Source: Rhodocyclaceae bacterium
GTDB lineage: Bacteria; Pseudomonadota; Gammaproteobacteria; Burkholderiales; Rhodocyclaceae
DNA: 64,000 nt
Reading direction: 5' to 3'
Assembly (NCBI GenBank): GCA_018261935.1
Contig: JAGTRP010000007.1
Span: 111,587 to 175,586 of the forward strand
Part shown: piece by piece, positions 1 through 8,862 of the stretch
Position numbering within the stretch: the first letter of the stretch is position 1
Layout of the letters: the number at the start of each line of letters is the position of its first letter
Made by a program: the position numbers and the translations under genes
Notes under the pieces: generated by a model
The model's database searches: none
What the model saw: only the letters and a program-made list of their open reading frames with translations
What the model was told of the DNA's origin: nothing

Positions 1-256
1 TATGGGCCAGGTTCTTGAAATAGGTGGCCGTTTCCTTGGCCAGGGGCTGCCCGGGAAGCGCGCCGGAGGAGCCATCGGCGCCATTGGAAGAGAAGCTGGC
101 CGCCCCCTGGCTGAGGGCATTGCGGGTCATCTCCAGGTTCAGCAGGGTGATCTTGTGGCCCGCCTCGAGCATGACGTTGGTGAGGGACTGGGCAGCCTCG
201 ACATTGCCGGCCTGGACGGACGAAAGATCTTGTACGGAGAAGAATGGAGTGGTCAT
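1..256 (-). CDS. Phasin family protein, C-terminus cut by window edge
   Basis: The reading frame starts with ATG at 256 and runs without a stop off the left edge, so about 85 N-terminal residues are visible. It begins MTTPFFSVQDLSSVQAGNVE and continues with a helix-rich segment (AAQSLTNVMLEAGHKITLLNLEM), the usual pattern of proteobacterial phasins: an N-terminal aromatic patch, then amphipathic helices. Phasins coat polyhydroxyalkanoate granules in the cytoplasm and limit coalescence. An AGGAAA ribosome site lies about 6 nt upstream of the ATG. The family call rests on the N-terminal half only; the C-terminal Ala/Lys-rich region would lie outside the window. PHB metabolism also fits the acetoacetyl-CoA synthetase gene further along. 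Confidence 0.7.
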   Translation of the reverse strand, partial: MTTPFFSVQDLSSVQAGNVEAAQSLTNVMLEAGHKITLLNLEMTRNALSQGAASFSSNGADGSSGALPGQPLAKETATYFKNLAH

Positions 257-594
257 CGTCGGTTTCCTAATAAGATGATGCGCTTCAGCAAGTTGTTCGG
301 ACGGGAAGGCTGGCGGCTCTGCTCCGGGGTCCTGGCCGGAAAGTGCCGGACAAGCGACTGGGTTAGACGCATCGTACGCGGCGACCCATTTCGCATGAAT
401 ACCCGGTTCACCGCATTTGGGTTGGGGGTTGAACGGTAGGTGGCTGGACCAGGCCCGGGTCCGCCGCCGCGATTTCCAGCCCCCGGCTTGCAGTGGGTCG
501 ATTGCAATGCCAAAGTCAAGTCGTTACGATCCCGAAATTGGCATGACCCGGCGGGATTCCACCGCGCCACCGCTATTCCACGGAGAAACAACAT
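257..594. other. Divergent intergenic region, no gene seen
   Basis: 338 bp between the phasin start (minus strand) and the sensor kinase start (plus strand). Both genes must be driven from here. GGAG about 8 nt before the kinase ATG and AGGAAA before the phasin ATG are plausible ribosome sites. I found no convincing -35/-10 pair, sigma-54 site or strong palindrome. Long open frames through this stretch are shadows of high GC content. Confidence 0.5.
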
Positions 595-2970
595 ATGGAA
601 GCAGGCCGGCAACCCATACCACTGCTCCCCTGGCGGCTCTTTGCGGGCCTGGCCCTGCTCGCGGTCTTTTCCCTGGGCCTCGCCGGCCTGGTTATTTCCT
701 ACCTGGAACAGGGGCGGCACGGCGTTGAATGGCTGCAGCTGGCCGGCATCGCCCTGGCGGTCCTTGGCCTGGGGGCCCTGCTTTTCCGGCGGATCTGGCG
801 ACAACAGGAACTGCGGGGACGGAACGCTCTGGCCCGCCAGCTGGTGGACCTGGCGGCGGCTGTGCCGGGCGCCCTCGTCACCTTTCGCCAAGCGCCCGAT
901 GGCGCCATCAGCATCGTTTACGCCAGCTCCGCCATCGAGGAGCTTTGCGGACTGGCCCCGGCCCAACTGGCTGACGACGCCAGTGCGTTCTCCGCCCTGG
1001 TGCATCCTGCCGACCGGGAACATTTCCATGCCGCCATCGCGGAATCGGCCCGCACGCTCTCCCTCTGGCACGCCGAATTCCGCATCCTGCACCCCAGGAA
1101 GGGGCAAATCTGGATCGAGGGCCGCTCCGCTCCCCGGCGGGAACCCGACGGCGCCATCCTCTGGCATGGCTTCATCCACGACATCAGCCAGCGCCGCAGC
1201 GCCGAAGCGGCCCTGCGGCAGGCGACCGAGCGCTGGCGCCACCTGGCGGAGGCCATGCCCCAGCTGGTATGGATCTGCGACGCGACGGGAAAGGGCCAAT
1301 ATTTCAACCGGCACTGGCAGGAGTACACCGGGCAGGTTGGCCAAGCCTGGCTGGAAACGCTGCATGCCGAGGACCAGCCCCGGCTGACCCGGGTCCTGGA
1401 CCAGGCCACCCCCGACGGCAACGCCTTCGAAGGGGAGTTCCGGCTGCGCCGCGCCGACGGCGCCTACCGCTGGTTCAAGACCCATGCCGTGCCGATCCGG
1501 GACGAGGCCGGAATACTCACGGGCTGGTACGGATTCAACACCGATATCCAGGCCATCAAGGAAGTCGAGCTTTCCCTCCAGCGCTCCCTGCTGCGCCAAC
1601 AGGCTCTGCAAAAGCTCGACCGCGCCATCCTCGAATCATCCACGCCGGAAGAGACGGCCGCCAAAGGCCTGGCCCACCTGGCGACCCTGCTGCCCTGCTG
1701 GTCCACGGCAGCCATGACCATCGACCTCGATGCCGGCGAGGGCATCATCCTCGCCGCCCACAACCGCCACGAGTCCCTGGGCTACGTTCAGGGGCTGCAT
1801 GTCAGCCTGGCGGATTACGGCACCGCCGATCTGGCCATCCTCAGGACCGGCCAGATTCGCACCATCCCCGACCTGGCGGCCCTGCCCAGCCGCCCAGCCC
1901 TCCTCGAATCCCTGTACCGCCAAGGGATGCGTTCCTGCGTCCGCATCCCCCTCATGGCAGAAGGGCGGCTGGTGGGGGCCCTCGGCCTGGGATCGGAGGA
2001 GACGGGCTATTTCGGCAAGGCCGAGATGGAATCGGCCCTGCCGGTGGCGGATGTGCTCGCCATCGCCCTGCAGCAGTCCCTGCTGCGCCACCGCCTGCTG
2101 CAGCAGACCGCCACCCTGGAGATGCGGATACAGGAACGCACGGCGGAACTGGAGCGCCTGAAGGACGAGGCGGAGGCGGCCTGCCGGGCCAAATCCCAGT
2201 TCCTGGCCAATATGTCGAGCGAACTGAAGACGCCCTTGAACAGCCTGCTCATCCTTTCCGAGCTGCTGGCCGACAACGCCCAGGACAACCTCACCCCGGA
2301 ACAGCGGGAATTCGCCCAGGTCATCCATCACGCCGGCAACGATCTCCTCGCCCTCATCAACGACATCCTCGACATCTCCAAGCTGGAGACCGGGCGTGCC
2401 GCCGTCCATTGCGGCGACTTGGGCTTCGTTACCATCCTGGGCCACATCGACCGCATCTTCCGCCGTAGCGCCGAGGAAAAAGGCCTGGCCCTCGACCTGG
2501 AACTGGCGGCGGGCCTGCCGGCTTTCATCCACACCGATTTCGACCACTTGGAGCCCATCCTGCGCAATCTGGTGGCCAATGCCATCAAATTCACCACCGC
2601 CGGCTCGGTCCTCCTGCGGGCCTACCCGGCCCAGGCCGGCTGGAGCGCCGGGCATCCGGTGCTTGCCGAAGCCAAAACGGTAGTCGCCTTCGAAGTCGTC
2701 GATACCGGCATCGGCATCGCCGCCGACCAGCAGGCCAACCTATTCGACCCTCTCCCCCCGGTCGGAATCGACATGACCCGCCGTTACGGCGGCACCGGCC
2801 TGGGGCTTCATATCGCCCGCAGCAACGCCGAACTGCTGGGGGGCGAGCTGACCGTGGCCAGCACGCCCGGCCAGGGCAGCACCTTCACCCTCTACCTCCC
2901 CCAGATCTACGTCGGTCCCGGCAGCGTCGCCAAGAAAAGGGGCGCCCCCGCCCTCCTGCCCATGGCTTGA
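595..2970 (+). CDS. PAS-PAS-GAF sensor kinase lacking the phosphoacceptor His
   Basis: 791 residues. Two hydrophobic segments near the N-terminus (about residues 11-36 and 48-68) suggest membrane anchoring. They are followed by two PAS domains (about 80-205 and 210-335), a GAF domain (about 345-500), a short coiled coil, a HisKA-like dimerisation region (about 534-600) and an HATPase_c domain (about 640-775). The ATPase boxes look intact: N-box LRNLVANAIKFT, G1 DTGIGIA, G2 YGGTGLGL. The H-box reads NMSSELKTPLNSLL, with Ser542 (AGC) where the family has His, so autophosphorylation on the usual residue is impossible. Close relatives are often hybrid kinases continuing into receiver domains; here the protein stops about 25 residues after the ATPase domain. 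It may be a signalling pseudokinase, an allosteric partner or a decaying gene. Start is ATG with GGAG 8 nt upstream. Confidence 0.85.
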   Translation: MEAGRQPIPLLPWRLFAGLALLAVFSLGLAGLVISYLEQGRHGVEWLQLAGIALAVLGLGALLFRRIWRQQELRGRNALARQLVDLAAAVPGALVTFRQAPDGAISIVYASSAIEELCGLAPAQLADDASAFSALVHPADREHFHAAIAESARTLSLWHAEFRILHPRKGQIWIEGRSAPRREPDGAILWHGFIHDISQRRSAEAALRQATERWRHLAEAMPQLVWICDATGKGQYFNRHWQEYTGQVGQAWLETLHAEDQPRLTRVLDQATPDGNAFEGEFRLRRADGAYRWFKTHAVPIRDEAGILTGWYGFNTDIQAIKEVELSLQRSLLRQQALQKLDRAILESSTPEETAAKGLAHLATLLPCWSTAAMTIDLDAGEGIILAAHNRHESLGYVQGLHVSLADYGTADLAILRTGQIRTIPDLAALPSRPALLESLYRQGMRSCVRIPLMAEGRLVGALGLGSEETGYFGKAEMESALPVADVLAIALQQSLLRHRLLQQTATLEMRIQERTAELERLKDEAEAACRAKSQFLANMSSELKTPLNSLLILSELLADNAQDNLTPEQREFAQVIHHAGNDLLALINDILDISKLETGRAAVHCGDLGFVTILGHIDRIFRRSAEEKGLALDLELAAGLPAFIHTDFDHLEPILRNLVANAIKFTTAGSVLLRAYPAQAGWSAGHPVLAEAKTVVAFEVVDTGIGIAADQQANLFDPLPPVGIDMTRRYGGTGLGLHIARSNAELLGGELTVASTPGQGSTFTLYLPQIYVGPGSVAKKRGAPALLPMA

Positions 2971-2984
2971 GGGCGGGCCGATCC

Positions 2985-3476
2985 CTAATCGAAATAGCTT
3001 CTGGCCGCCTCGAAACGCTGGTCGAAGTAGCGGTCCGTCAACCGGTCGATGCGGACCTTGCCGTTGGTCTTGGGAGCATGGACGAAGCGCTCGTCCCCGA
3101 TATAAATGCCGACGTGGGAGAAAGGCTGGCCCGTGGTATTGAAGAAGACCAGATCGCCGGGCAGGAGCCGATGGCGCTCCACCGCCCGCCCGCGGCGGGC
3201 GATATCGGCGGCGCTGCCGGAAACCCGTACCCCGGCGGCCTGCCCGAAGACATAGGCGACCATGCCGCTGCAATCGAGCCCGGCCTGGGGATTCTTGCCG
3301 CCGAAACGGTAGCCGGTGTCGAGGAGACCGAGGGCGAAAAGCACCACGTCGTTGGCCTGGGCGTTCGCCCGCTCGTTGCGTTGCGTTATAGTTTCCGCCT
3401 GTTCCGCCGGCCGCGGCACGGCAGAGCCGCAGGCGGCCAGCGCAAAAACGAGCGGCAGAAAGAGGAAGCTCCGCAT
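2985..3476 (-). CDS. NlpC/P60 family cell-wall peptidase lipoprotein
   Basis: 163 residues. The N-terminus is a lipoprotein signal (MRSFLFLPLVFALAAC, lipobox LAAC), so the mature protein should be lipidated and face the periplasm. The NlpC/P60 fold is clear: catalytic Cys in LDCSGMV, His in FSHVGIYIGD, and a third polar residue in FVHAPKTNGKV. Such enzymes cleave stem peptides of peptidoglycan, typically the D-Glu-diaminopimelate bond. An in-frame TGA two codons upstream fixes the start at 3476, although the GAGG-like site is very close to it. The gene converges on the sensor kinase (14 bp apart) and diverges from gabD (61 bp). Confidence 0.9.
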   Translation of the reverse strand: MRSFLFLPLVFALAACGSAVPRPAEQAETITQRNERANAQANDVVLFALGLLDTGYRFGGKNPQAGLDCSGMVAYVFGQAAGVRVSGSAADIARRGRAVERHRLLPGDLVFFNTTGQPFSHVGIYIGDERFVHAPKTNGKVRIDRLTDRYFDQRFEAARSYFD

Positions 3477-3537
3477 ACCTCAAGCCATTTCTGGAAACCG
3501 TACGTAACGTAGCGTTTTTACAGGATAGACCAAACCC

Positions 3538-4992
3538 ATGCAACTCAACGACCCCAACCTCCTGCGGACCCTGAACTATATCGATGGGGAATGGGCCGCC
3601 GCTGACGGCGGCGCCACCTTCCCTGTCCTCGACCCGGCCAGCCGCCGGGAAATCGCCGCCGTCCCCAAGGCCGGCGCCGCCGAGACCCGTCGCGCCATCG
3701 CCGCCGCCGAGGCCGCGTGGCCGGCCTGGAAGGCCATGACCGCCAGGGCCCGGGCCCTGCTCATGCAGCGCTGGTTCGCCCTCATCAACGAGAATGTCGA
3801 GGACCTCGCCCAACTCATGACTGCCGAATGCGGCAAGCCCCTGGCCGAGTCCCGGGGCGAGGTGGCCTACGGCGCAGCCTTCGTCGAATGGTTCGCCGAG
3901 GAAGGCAAGCGGACCTATGGCGAGACCATCCCCTCCCCCACTCCGGACAAACGCCTGCTGGTCATCAAGCAGCCCATCGGGGTGTGCGCCGCCATCACAC
4001 CGTGGAATTTCCCCATGGCCATGATCACCCGCAAGGTGGCCCCGGCCCTGGCCGCCGGCTGTCCGGTGGTGGTCAAGCCCGCCGAGCAGACCCCGCTCAC
4101 CGCCCTGGCCCTGGCCGCCCTGGCCGAGCGGGCCGGCTTTCCGGCCGGAGTATTCAACGTGGTCACCGGCGACCCGGCAGCCATCGGCGGCGAACTCACC
4201 GCCAGCCCGGTGGTGAGGAAGCTCTCCTTCACCGGCTCCACCGAGGTCGGGCGCCTCCTCATGGCCCAGTGCGCTCCCACCCTGAAGAAAATCTCCCTGG
4301 AACTGGGCGGCAACGCCCCCTTCATCGTCTTCGACGACGCCAACCTGGACGAGGCGGTGCGGGGCGCCATCGCCGCCAAGTACCGCAATACCGGCCAGAC
4401 CTGCGTCTGCGTCAACCGCTTCCTGGTGCAATCGGGGATCTACGAGGAATTCGCCCGCCGCTTCGCCGCCCGGGTGGCCGAGATGCGGGTCGGCGCCGGC
4501 ATCGAGGCCGACGTCACCCAGGGCCCCCTCATCGATGACGCGGCCTTGGCCAAGGTCGAGGCCCACGTCGCCGATGCCCTCGGCAAGGGCGCCCGGGTGT
4601 TGACCGGCGGCCGGCGCCACGCCCGGGGCGGCACCTTCTTCGAGCCCACGGTCCTGGCCGACATCAGCACCGCCATGCTGCTGACCCGGGAGGAGACCTT
4701 CGGCCCGGTGGCTCCCCTCTTCCGCTTCGACACCGAGGAGGAGGCCATTCATCTCGCCAACGACACGGAATACGGCCTCGCCGCCTATTTCTATTCCCGC
4801 GACGTGGCCCGCTGCTTCCGGGTCGGGGAAGCCCTGGAGTACGGCATGGTGGGCATCAACACCGGCATCATCTCCAACGAAGTGGCCCCCTTCGGCGGTG
4901 TCAAGCACTCCGGCCTCGGCCGGGAGGGCTCCAAGTACGGCATCGAAGACTACCTGGAAATCAAGTATCTCTGCTTCGATATAAAGGGGTGA
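3538..4992 (+). CDS. gabD: NAD(P)-dependent succinate-semialdehyde dehydrogenase
   Basis: 484 residues, the usual length for GabD. It is an aldehyde dehydrogenase superfamily enzyme: oxyanion/cofactor segment TPWNFPMAMITRK, NAD-binding FTGSTEVGR, general base Glu in LELGGNAPF and nucleophilic Cys in NTGQTCVCVNR. The CVC arrangement with a second Cys next to the nucleophile is seen in many GabD proteins and related to redox control. It oxidises succinate semialdehyde to succinate in the cytoplasm, the last step of the GABA shunt; glutarate semialdehyde is an alternative substrate. No gabT or gabP is adjacent. Its last 32 bp overlap the 3' end of the convergent diguanylate cyclase gene. Confidence 0.9.
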   Translation: MQLNDPNLLRTLNYIDGEWAAADGGATFPVLDPASRREIAAVPKAGAAETRRAIAAAEAAWPAWKAMTARARALLMQRWFALINENVEDLAQLMTAECGKPLAESRGEVAYGAAFVEWFAEEGKRTYGETIPSPTPDKRLLVIKQPIGVCAAITPWNFPMAMITRKVAPALAAGCPVVVKPAEQTPLTALALAALAERAGFPAGVFNVVTGDPAAIGGELTASPVVRKLSFTGSTEVGRLLMAQCAPTLKKISLELGGNAPFIVFDDANLDEAVRGAIAAKYRNTGQTCVCVNRFLVQSGIYEEFARRFAARVAEMRVGAGIEADVTQGPLIDDAALAKVEAHVADALGKGARVLTGGRRHARGGTFFEPTVLADISTAMLLTREETFGPVAPLFRFDTEEEAIHLANDTEYGLAAYFYSRDVARCFRVGEALEYGMVGINTGIISNEVAPFGGVKHSGLGREGSKYGIEDYLEIKYLCFDIKG

Positions 4993-6175
4993 CTTCCGCC
5001 ACCCGGGCGCTGGGATCGAAAACCACCACCCGGTTGCGGCCCCGGCCCTTGGCCGCATAAAGGGCCAGGTCGGCACTTTGGGTCAGCTCGTCCGGGGTGC
5101 CGCCGTGCCCCGGATAAGCGGCGACGCCAAAGGAGGCGGTGAGACGGATTTCGCTGCCGCCGGCATCGATCCGGATCGCCTCGATGGCCCGGCGCCAGCG
5201 TTCGGCCCGCTCGGCGGCCACCGCCAGTTCCATGTGGGGCATGAGGATGAGGAACTCCTCGCCGCCGTAGCGGCAGGCGATATCCTGCGCCCGCACATTG
5301 CGGTGCAGGCTTGCGGCCACGGCCCGCAGGGCCTCGTCCCCCGCCGGGTGGCCGTAGGTATCGTTGAGGTCCTTGAAATGGTCGATGTCGAGCATGACCA
5401 TGCACAGGGGCAGGTTGTCGCGGCGGGCCCGGGCCAGTTCCCGCTCCAGGTTCTCGTCCAGGTAGCGACGGTTGTAGAGGCCGGTAAGGCTGTCCCGGAT
5501 GGTCTGCTCCTTCAGGGTAGCCTGCAGCTTGACGATCTCGTCCAGGCGCAGGCGCAGCCCGGCGTTGGCATCCTGGGCCCGGGCTTCGCTCTCCCGCACC
5601 GCCGCCTCCGCCCGGGTGCGCGCGGTGATATCCACCATCACCGAGTGGGTGGCGGGCTTGCCATCGAATTCGATGATGCGGGCGGAGAGCAAGGCATCGA
5701 TGGCTTCGCCCTGGGCATTGATAAGGGTGATGGTGCGGTCGGTGACGAGGCCGTAGCGCTCCAGGTCGGCCAGCAGTGCGTCGTGCTCGGCCTTGTCCCG
5801 GAAATAATAGGGCGCCGGCCGGCCGACGATGGCGTCCGGCTGCCCCGGCAGGCCGATGGCCCGCAGGGCATGCTCGTTGACGTAGAGGATGCGGTTTTCC
5901 TGCTCGAGACTGGTGACGACCACCGGCACCGGCGCCACGTCCATCAGGCGGCGAAAGTTTTCGGCATTGGCCCGGGCGGTCCGCTCCGCTGACCTGCGCG
6001 CCAGGATCTCGGCGTTGAGCGCCCGGTTCAGATAGGCGAAGCGCCAGGCCACCGCCCCGATCAGGACGAGGAAGACCACGGCCAGGAAAAGGGCCGCATC
6101 CTCCCCCCCCGACGATGCCGCCTCGCCGGCGGCGGCCTGGCCGGCCAGGAGCAGCGGCAGGACGGCCTTTTTCAC
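4961..6175 (-). CDS. Membrane PAS-GGDEF diguanylate cyclase
   Basis: 404 residues starting at GTG. The first 25 residues look like a signal sequence, followed by a transmembrane helix (about 28-48, [20 protein letters not shown]), a coiled segment, a PAS domain (about 70-200) and a C-terminal GGDEF domain (about 235-395). The active site reads [10 protein letters not shown], a functional GGEEF variant. An RxxD inhibitory site (RAQD) sits five residues before it, so product inhibition by c-di-GMP is expected. It should make c-di-GMP from two GTP at the inner membrane. The GTG start overlaps the stop of the upstream dienelactone hydrolase by 4 bp (GTGA), implying translational coupling. Its 3' end overlaps gabD by 32 bp. 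Confidence 0.9.
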   Translation of the reverse strand: MKKAVLPLLLAGQAAAGEAASSGGEDAALFLAVVFLVLIGAVAWRFAYLNRALNAEILARRSAERTARANAENFRRLMDVAPVPVVVTSLEQENRILYVNEHALRAIGLPGQPDAIVGRPAPYYFRDKAEHDALLADLERYGLVTDRTITLINAQGEAIDALLSARIIEFDGKPATHSVMVDITARTRAEAAVRESEARAQDANAGLRLRLDEIVKLQATLKEQTIRDSLTGLYNRRYLDENLERELARARRDNLPLCMVMLDIDHFKDLNDTYGHPAGDEALRAVAASLHRNVRAQDIACRYGGEEFLILMPHMELAVAAERAERWRRAIEAIRIDAGGSEIRLTASFGVAAYPGHGGTPDELTQSADLALYAAKGRGRNRVVVFDPSARVAEVTPLYRSRDT

Positions 6176-7050
6176 ACCCCGTGCTTCTTGAACCAGGCCT
6201 GCAGGCGGCGCCAGCCGTCCTCGGCTTCCTCCTTGCGGTAGCTTGGCCGGTAATCGGCATGGAAAGCGTGGGGAGCGTTGTCGTAGAGGACGATTTCGGA
6301 AGCGTTGCTGTCGGAGTTATCCGCCGCCTTCAGGCGCCGTTCCATGGTTTCCACCGTATCCCGGGGAATGCCGGCGTCGAGGCCGCCGTAGAGGCCCAGC
6401 ACCGGCGCCTTCAACTGGCCGGCGACGTCGGCGGGATGGCGGGGGGTGAGGTCGCTCACCGGCCCCACCAGCCGCCCATACCAGGCAACGGCGGCCTTCA
6501 GCCGGGGATTGTGGGCGGCGTAGAGCCAGGTGATGCGCCCGCCCCAGCAGAAGCCGGTGATGCCCAGGCGACTGCGATCGCCATCATGCTTGGCGGCCCA
6601 GGCGGCGGTGTCGTCCAGGTCCGAGATGACCTGGGTGTCCGGCGTCTTGCTGGTGATCCGGTCCATGATCTCGGCAATGCTCCCGTACTGGCGGGGATCG
6701 CCCTGGCGGGCGAAGAGTTCCGGGGCGACGGCCAGGTAGCCGAGCTTGGCCAGCCGCCGGCAGATGTCCTTGATGTATTCGTGGACACCGAAGATCTCGG
6801 ACACCACGAGGAGGGTGGGAAAGGGTCCGCCGGTGGCCGGCTGGGCCCGGTAGGCCGCCATTTCCCCGTCCTTGACCGGCACCTTCACCTCGCCGGCGGT
6901 CAGGCCCTGGGTATCGGTATGGATGGCGGTCTGGGCCATGACCGGCTGCACCGCCAGGGCGAAGCCGGCCCCCAGGCTGGTGGCCACGAATTCCCGTCGG
7001 CTGAAGCTGCGATCGGGGACAAGACTTTCGAAATCCGGGTCGGGCGGCAT
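6172..7050 (-). CDS. Dienelactone hydrolase family protein with Tat signal
   Basis: 292 residues from the ATG at 7050, chosen because AAGGAG lies 7 nt upstream; a longer frame to 7134 has no comparable site. The N-terminus carries a twin-arginine motif ([18 protein letters not shown]) ending in an AQTA-like cleavage region, so the folded enzyme is probably exported to the periplasm. The alpha/beta-hydrolase triad of the family is visible: Cys in GFCWGGR, Asp in YGGLDAGIP and His in APHAFHADY. Family members hydrolyse dienelactones and other small esters; the substrate here is unknown. It is translationally coupled to the following diguanylate cyclase gene (GTGA overlap). A TTGTnnnACAA operator-like sequence and an adjacent inverted repeat lie upstream. 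Confidence 0.85.
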   Translation of the reverse strand: MPPDPDFESLVPDRSFSRREFVATSLGAGFALAVQPVMAQTAIHTDTQGLTAGEVKVPVKDGEMAAYRAQPATGGPFPTLLVVSEIFGVHEYIKDICRRLAKLGYLAVAPELFARQGDPRQYGSIAEIMDRITSKTPDTQVISDLDDTAAWAAKHDGDRSRLGITGFCWGGRITWLYAAHNPRLKAAVAWYGRLVGPVSDLTPRHPADVAGQLKAPVLGLYGGLDAGIPRDTVETMERRLKAADNSDSNASEIVLYDNAPHAFHADYRPSYRKEEAEDGWRRLQAWFKKHGV

Positions 7051-7090
7051 GTTTTTCTCCTTCTTACGTCGACATGATGTCGCATCGCTC

Positions 7091-7115
7091 TTGTACGACA
7101 ACGATTTGTCGTTGT
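7091..7115. promoter_or_regulatory. Candidate operator: TTGTnnnACAA overlapping a 7-bp inverted repeat
   Basis: TTGTACGACAA at 7091-7101 matches the TNGTNNNACNA form used by FadR-subfamily GntR regulators. It overlaps a perfect inverted repeat, ACAACGA-TTTG-TCGTTGT, at 7098-7115. The pair sits 41 nt upstream of the dienelactone hydrolase start. No GntR gene is in the window. Followed by T residues on the plus strand, the repeat could also be read as a small terminator, but no plus-strand gene precedes it. The rest of the 329-bp gap (7051-7379) holds the palindrome at 7316 and no gene. Confidence 0.35.
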
Positions 7116-7315
7116 TTTTATTTGATTTGTTCAATTTGCCAGCGGAAAAACAGGCACTTGCCCCTCCCTTGCCTGGCTTTGCACCCTGCCGGCGACCTGC
7201 AGGGGGGTGATCATTGACTCACCACGCACAGACCGAAGCCATTTTTGCCGCCAATGCAGGGATTGACCTTACCGCTCGGGCCAAAGATCAGCTGAGCAGT
7301 AGCCTTTATAAGACA

Positions 7316-7331
7316 ATTAGCGTATTCTAAT
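7316..7331. promoter_or_regulatory. AT-rich palindrome upstream of the SQR-like gene
   Basis: ATTAG-CGTATT-CTAAT is a perfect 5-bp inverted repeat with a 6-bp spacer, 49 nt upstream of the SQR-like start codon, in a locally AT-rich stretch that is the likely promoter. Sulfide and persulfide sensors of the ArsR/SmtB family (SqrR, BigR, YgaV) bind short AT-rich palindromes of this general type. No such regulator is encoded in the window, so the link is inference. Confidence 0.4.
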
Positions 7332-7379
7332 GTACCAATACAAAAAGAAACTCACATTCATTAACGCAGGGGAGCGTCC

Positions 7380-8837
7380 ATGGCGAAGATTCTCATACTT
7401 GGAGCAGGTATTTCCGGCCACACTGCGGCCCGTTACCTTGACCGCTGGCTAGGCAAAGAACATCAGATCGTTGTGGTTTCACCCAACGCCAGATGGAACT
7501 GGATTCCTTCGAACATCTGGGTCGGCGTGGGACAGATGACCGAAGAGGACGTCACTTTCGACCTCGCGCAGGTCTATGGAAAAACCAACGTCGATTTTCG
7601 GCAGGCCCGCGCCCTTTCCATCCATCCGGAAGGCGAAGGCGGCAATCACGACCCGTTCGCGACGATCGAGTACACCCTGCCCGGGAAGGAAGGGACGATT
7701 GAACGCGTCTCCTACGACTACCTCATCAACGCCACCGGTCCCAAGCTGAACTTTGGTGCCACCGAGGGACTGGGACCCGATCACGGGCATACGGTCTCCG
7801 TCTGCACCGCCAGCCATGCGACCGAAGCAAACAAGAAGCTGCAGGAAATCGTCGATGCCCTGAAGCGGGGCGAGCGCAAGACCCTGGTGATCGGCACGGG
7901 ACATGGAACCTGCACCTGCCAGGGGGCGGCCTTCGAGTACATCTACAACGTCGACTACATCCTGCGCGAAGCCGGGGTGCGGGACATGGCGCGCATCGTC
8001 TGGATCAGCAACGAATACGAACTGGGCGACTTCGGGATGGGGGGCGTCCACATCGAGCGTGGCGGCTACGTCACCAACGGCAAGACCTTCGCCGAATCCC
8101 TCATGGTGGAGCGGAACATCGAGTGGATCGTCCGTGCCCACGTCAAGAAGGTCGAGGCCGGCAAGATTCACTACGAGACCCTGGACGGGCAGTTCCACGA
8201 ACTCGAATTCGATTTTTCCATGCTGATACCGCCCTTCGCGGGGGTCGGCCTGAAAGCGATCAACGCCGCGGGCGAAGACATCACCAGCCAGGTATTCGCG
8301 CCGAGCGGTTTCATGAAGGTCGATGCCGACTACGCACCGCGGCCCTATGCCGAGTGGAGCGCGGAAGACTGGCCCAAGACTTACCAGAATCCGACCTACC
8401 GGAACCTCTTTGCAATCGGAATCGCCTTTGCGCCGCCGCACCTGATCAGCAAGCCGATGCAAAGTGCGAACGGCACGCCCATCAACCCGGCGCCGCCCCG
8501 TACCGGCATGCCCTCGGCGAAGATGGCGATCGCGGTGGCCGAAAGCATTCGCGACATGGTCAGGGGGGCCAAGGCGCCGACGCAGACCGCCTCGATGGCC
8601 CGCATGGGGGCTGCGTGCATCGCCTCGACCGGCTCCCATCCACTGCGCGGAACGGCCGTCACCATGACCGTCTTCCCCGTCGTTCCCGACTATGAAAGAT
8701 ATCCCATGTATGGCCGGGACCTGAACCTGACTTTCGGAGAGATCGGGCTCGCCGGACACTGGATGAAATCCCTGCTTCACCACACCTTCATCTACCAGGC
8801 CAAGATGCAGCCCGGCTGGTGGCTCCTTCCCGACTGA
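7380..8837 (+). CDS. Sulfide:quinone oxidoreductase-like flavoprotein
   Basis: 485 residues. The N-terminal FAD-binding Rossmann motif is ILGAGISGHTAARYL. Family hallmarks follow: PSNIWVGVG, YLINATGPKL and LIPPFAGV. The three cysteines needed in sulfide:quinone oxidoreductases all have counterparts: Cys142 (SVCTASH), Cys178/Cys180 (TCTCQGAAFEY, with Cys180 aligning best) and Cys413 (AACIAST). The enzyme would oxidise sulfide to zero-valent sulfur or persulfide at the membrane and pass electrons to quinone. The insert after the IPPFAGV motif and the longer C-terminus make it diverged from the classic type, so another sulfur substrate is possible. GGGGAG lies 8 nt before ATG. It heads a plus-strand run with a 52-residue ORF, an RND pump and a rhodanese. 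Confidence 0.75.
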   Translation: MAKILILGAGISGHTAARYLDRWLGKEHQIVVVSPNARWNWIPSNIWVGVGQMTEEDVTFDLAQVYGKTNVDFRQARALSIHPEGEGGNHDPFATIEYTLPGKEGTIERVSYDYLINATGPKLNFGATEGLGPDHGHTVSVCTASHATEANKKLQEIVDALKRGERKTLVIGTGHGTCTCQGAAFEYIYNVDYILREAGVRDMARIVWISNEYELGDFGMGGVHIERGGYVTNGKTFAESLMVERNIEWIVRAHVKKVEAGKIHYETLDGQFHELEFDFSMLIPPFAGVGLKAINAAGEDITSQVFAPSGFMKVDADYAPRPYAEWSAEDWPKTYQNPTYRNLFAIGIAFAPPHLISKPMQSANGTPINPAPPRTGMPSAKMAIAVAESIRDMVRGAKAPTQTASMARMGAACIASTGSHPLRGTAVTMTVFPVVPDYERYPMYGRDLNLTFGEIGLAGHWMKSLLHHTFIYQAKMQPGWWLLPD

Positions 8838-8862
8838 CACTGTGTAATCGACGAGGTCCGAC

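Noticed and set aside
253..1611. Long minus-strand open frame opposite the sensor kinase
   Set aside because: Low-complexity Gly/Pro/Arg-rich translation, no start signal, wholly antisense to a clear multi-domain protein.
2740..5076. 778-codon minus-strand frame across the NlpC and gabD genes
   Set aside because: Artefact of high GC; spans two genuine genes on different strands and has no recognisable domain.
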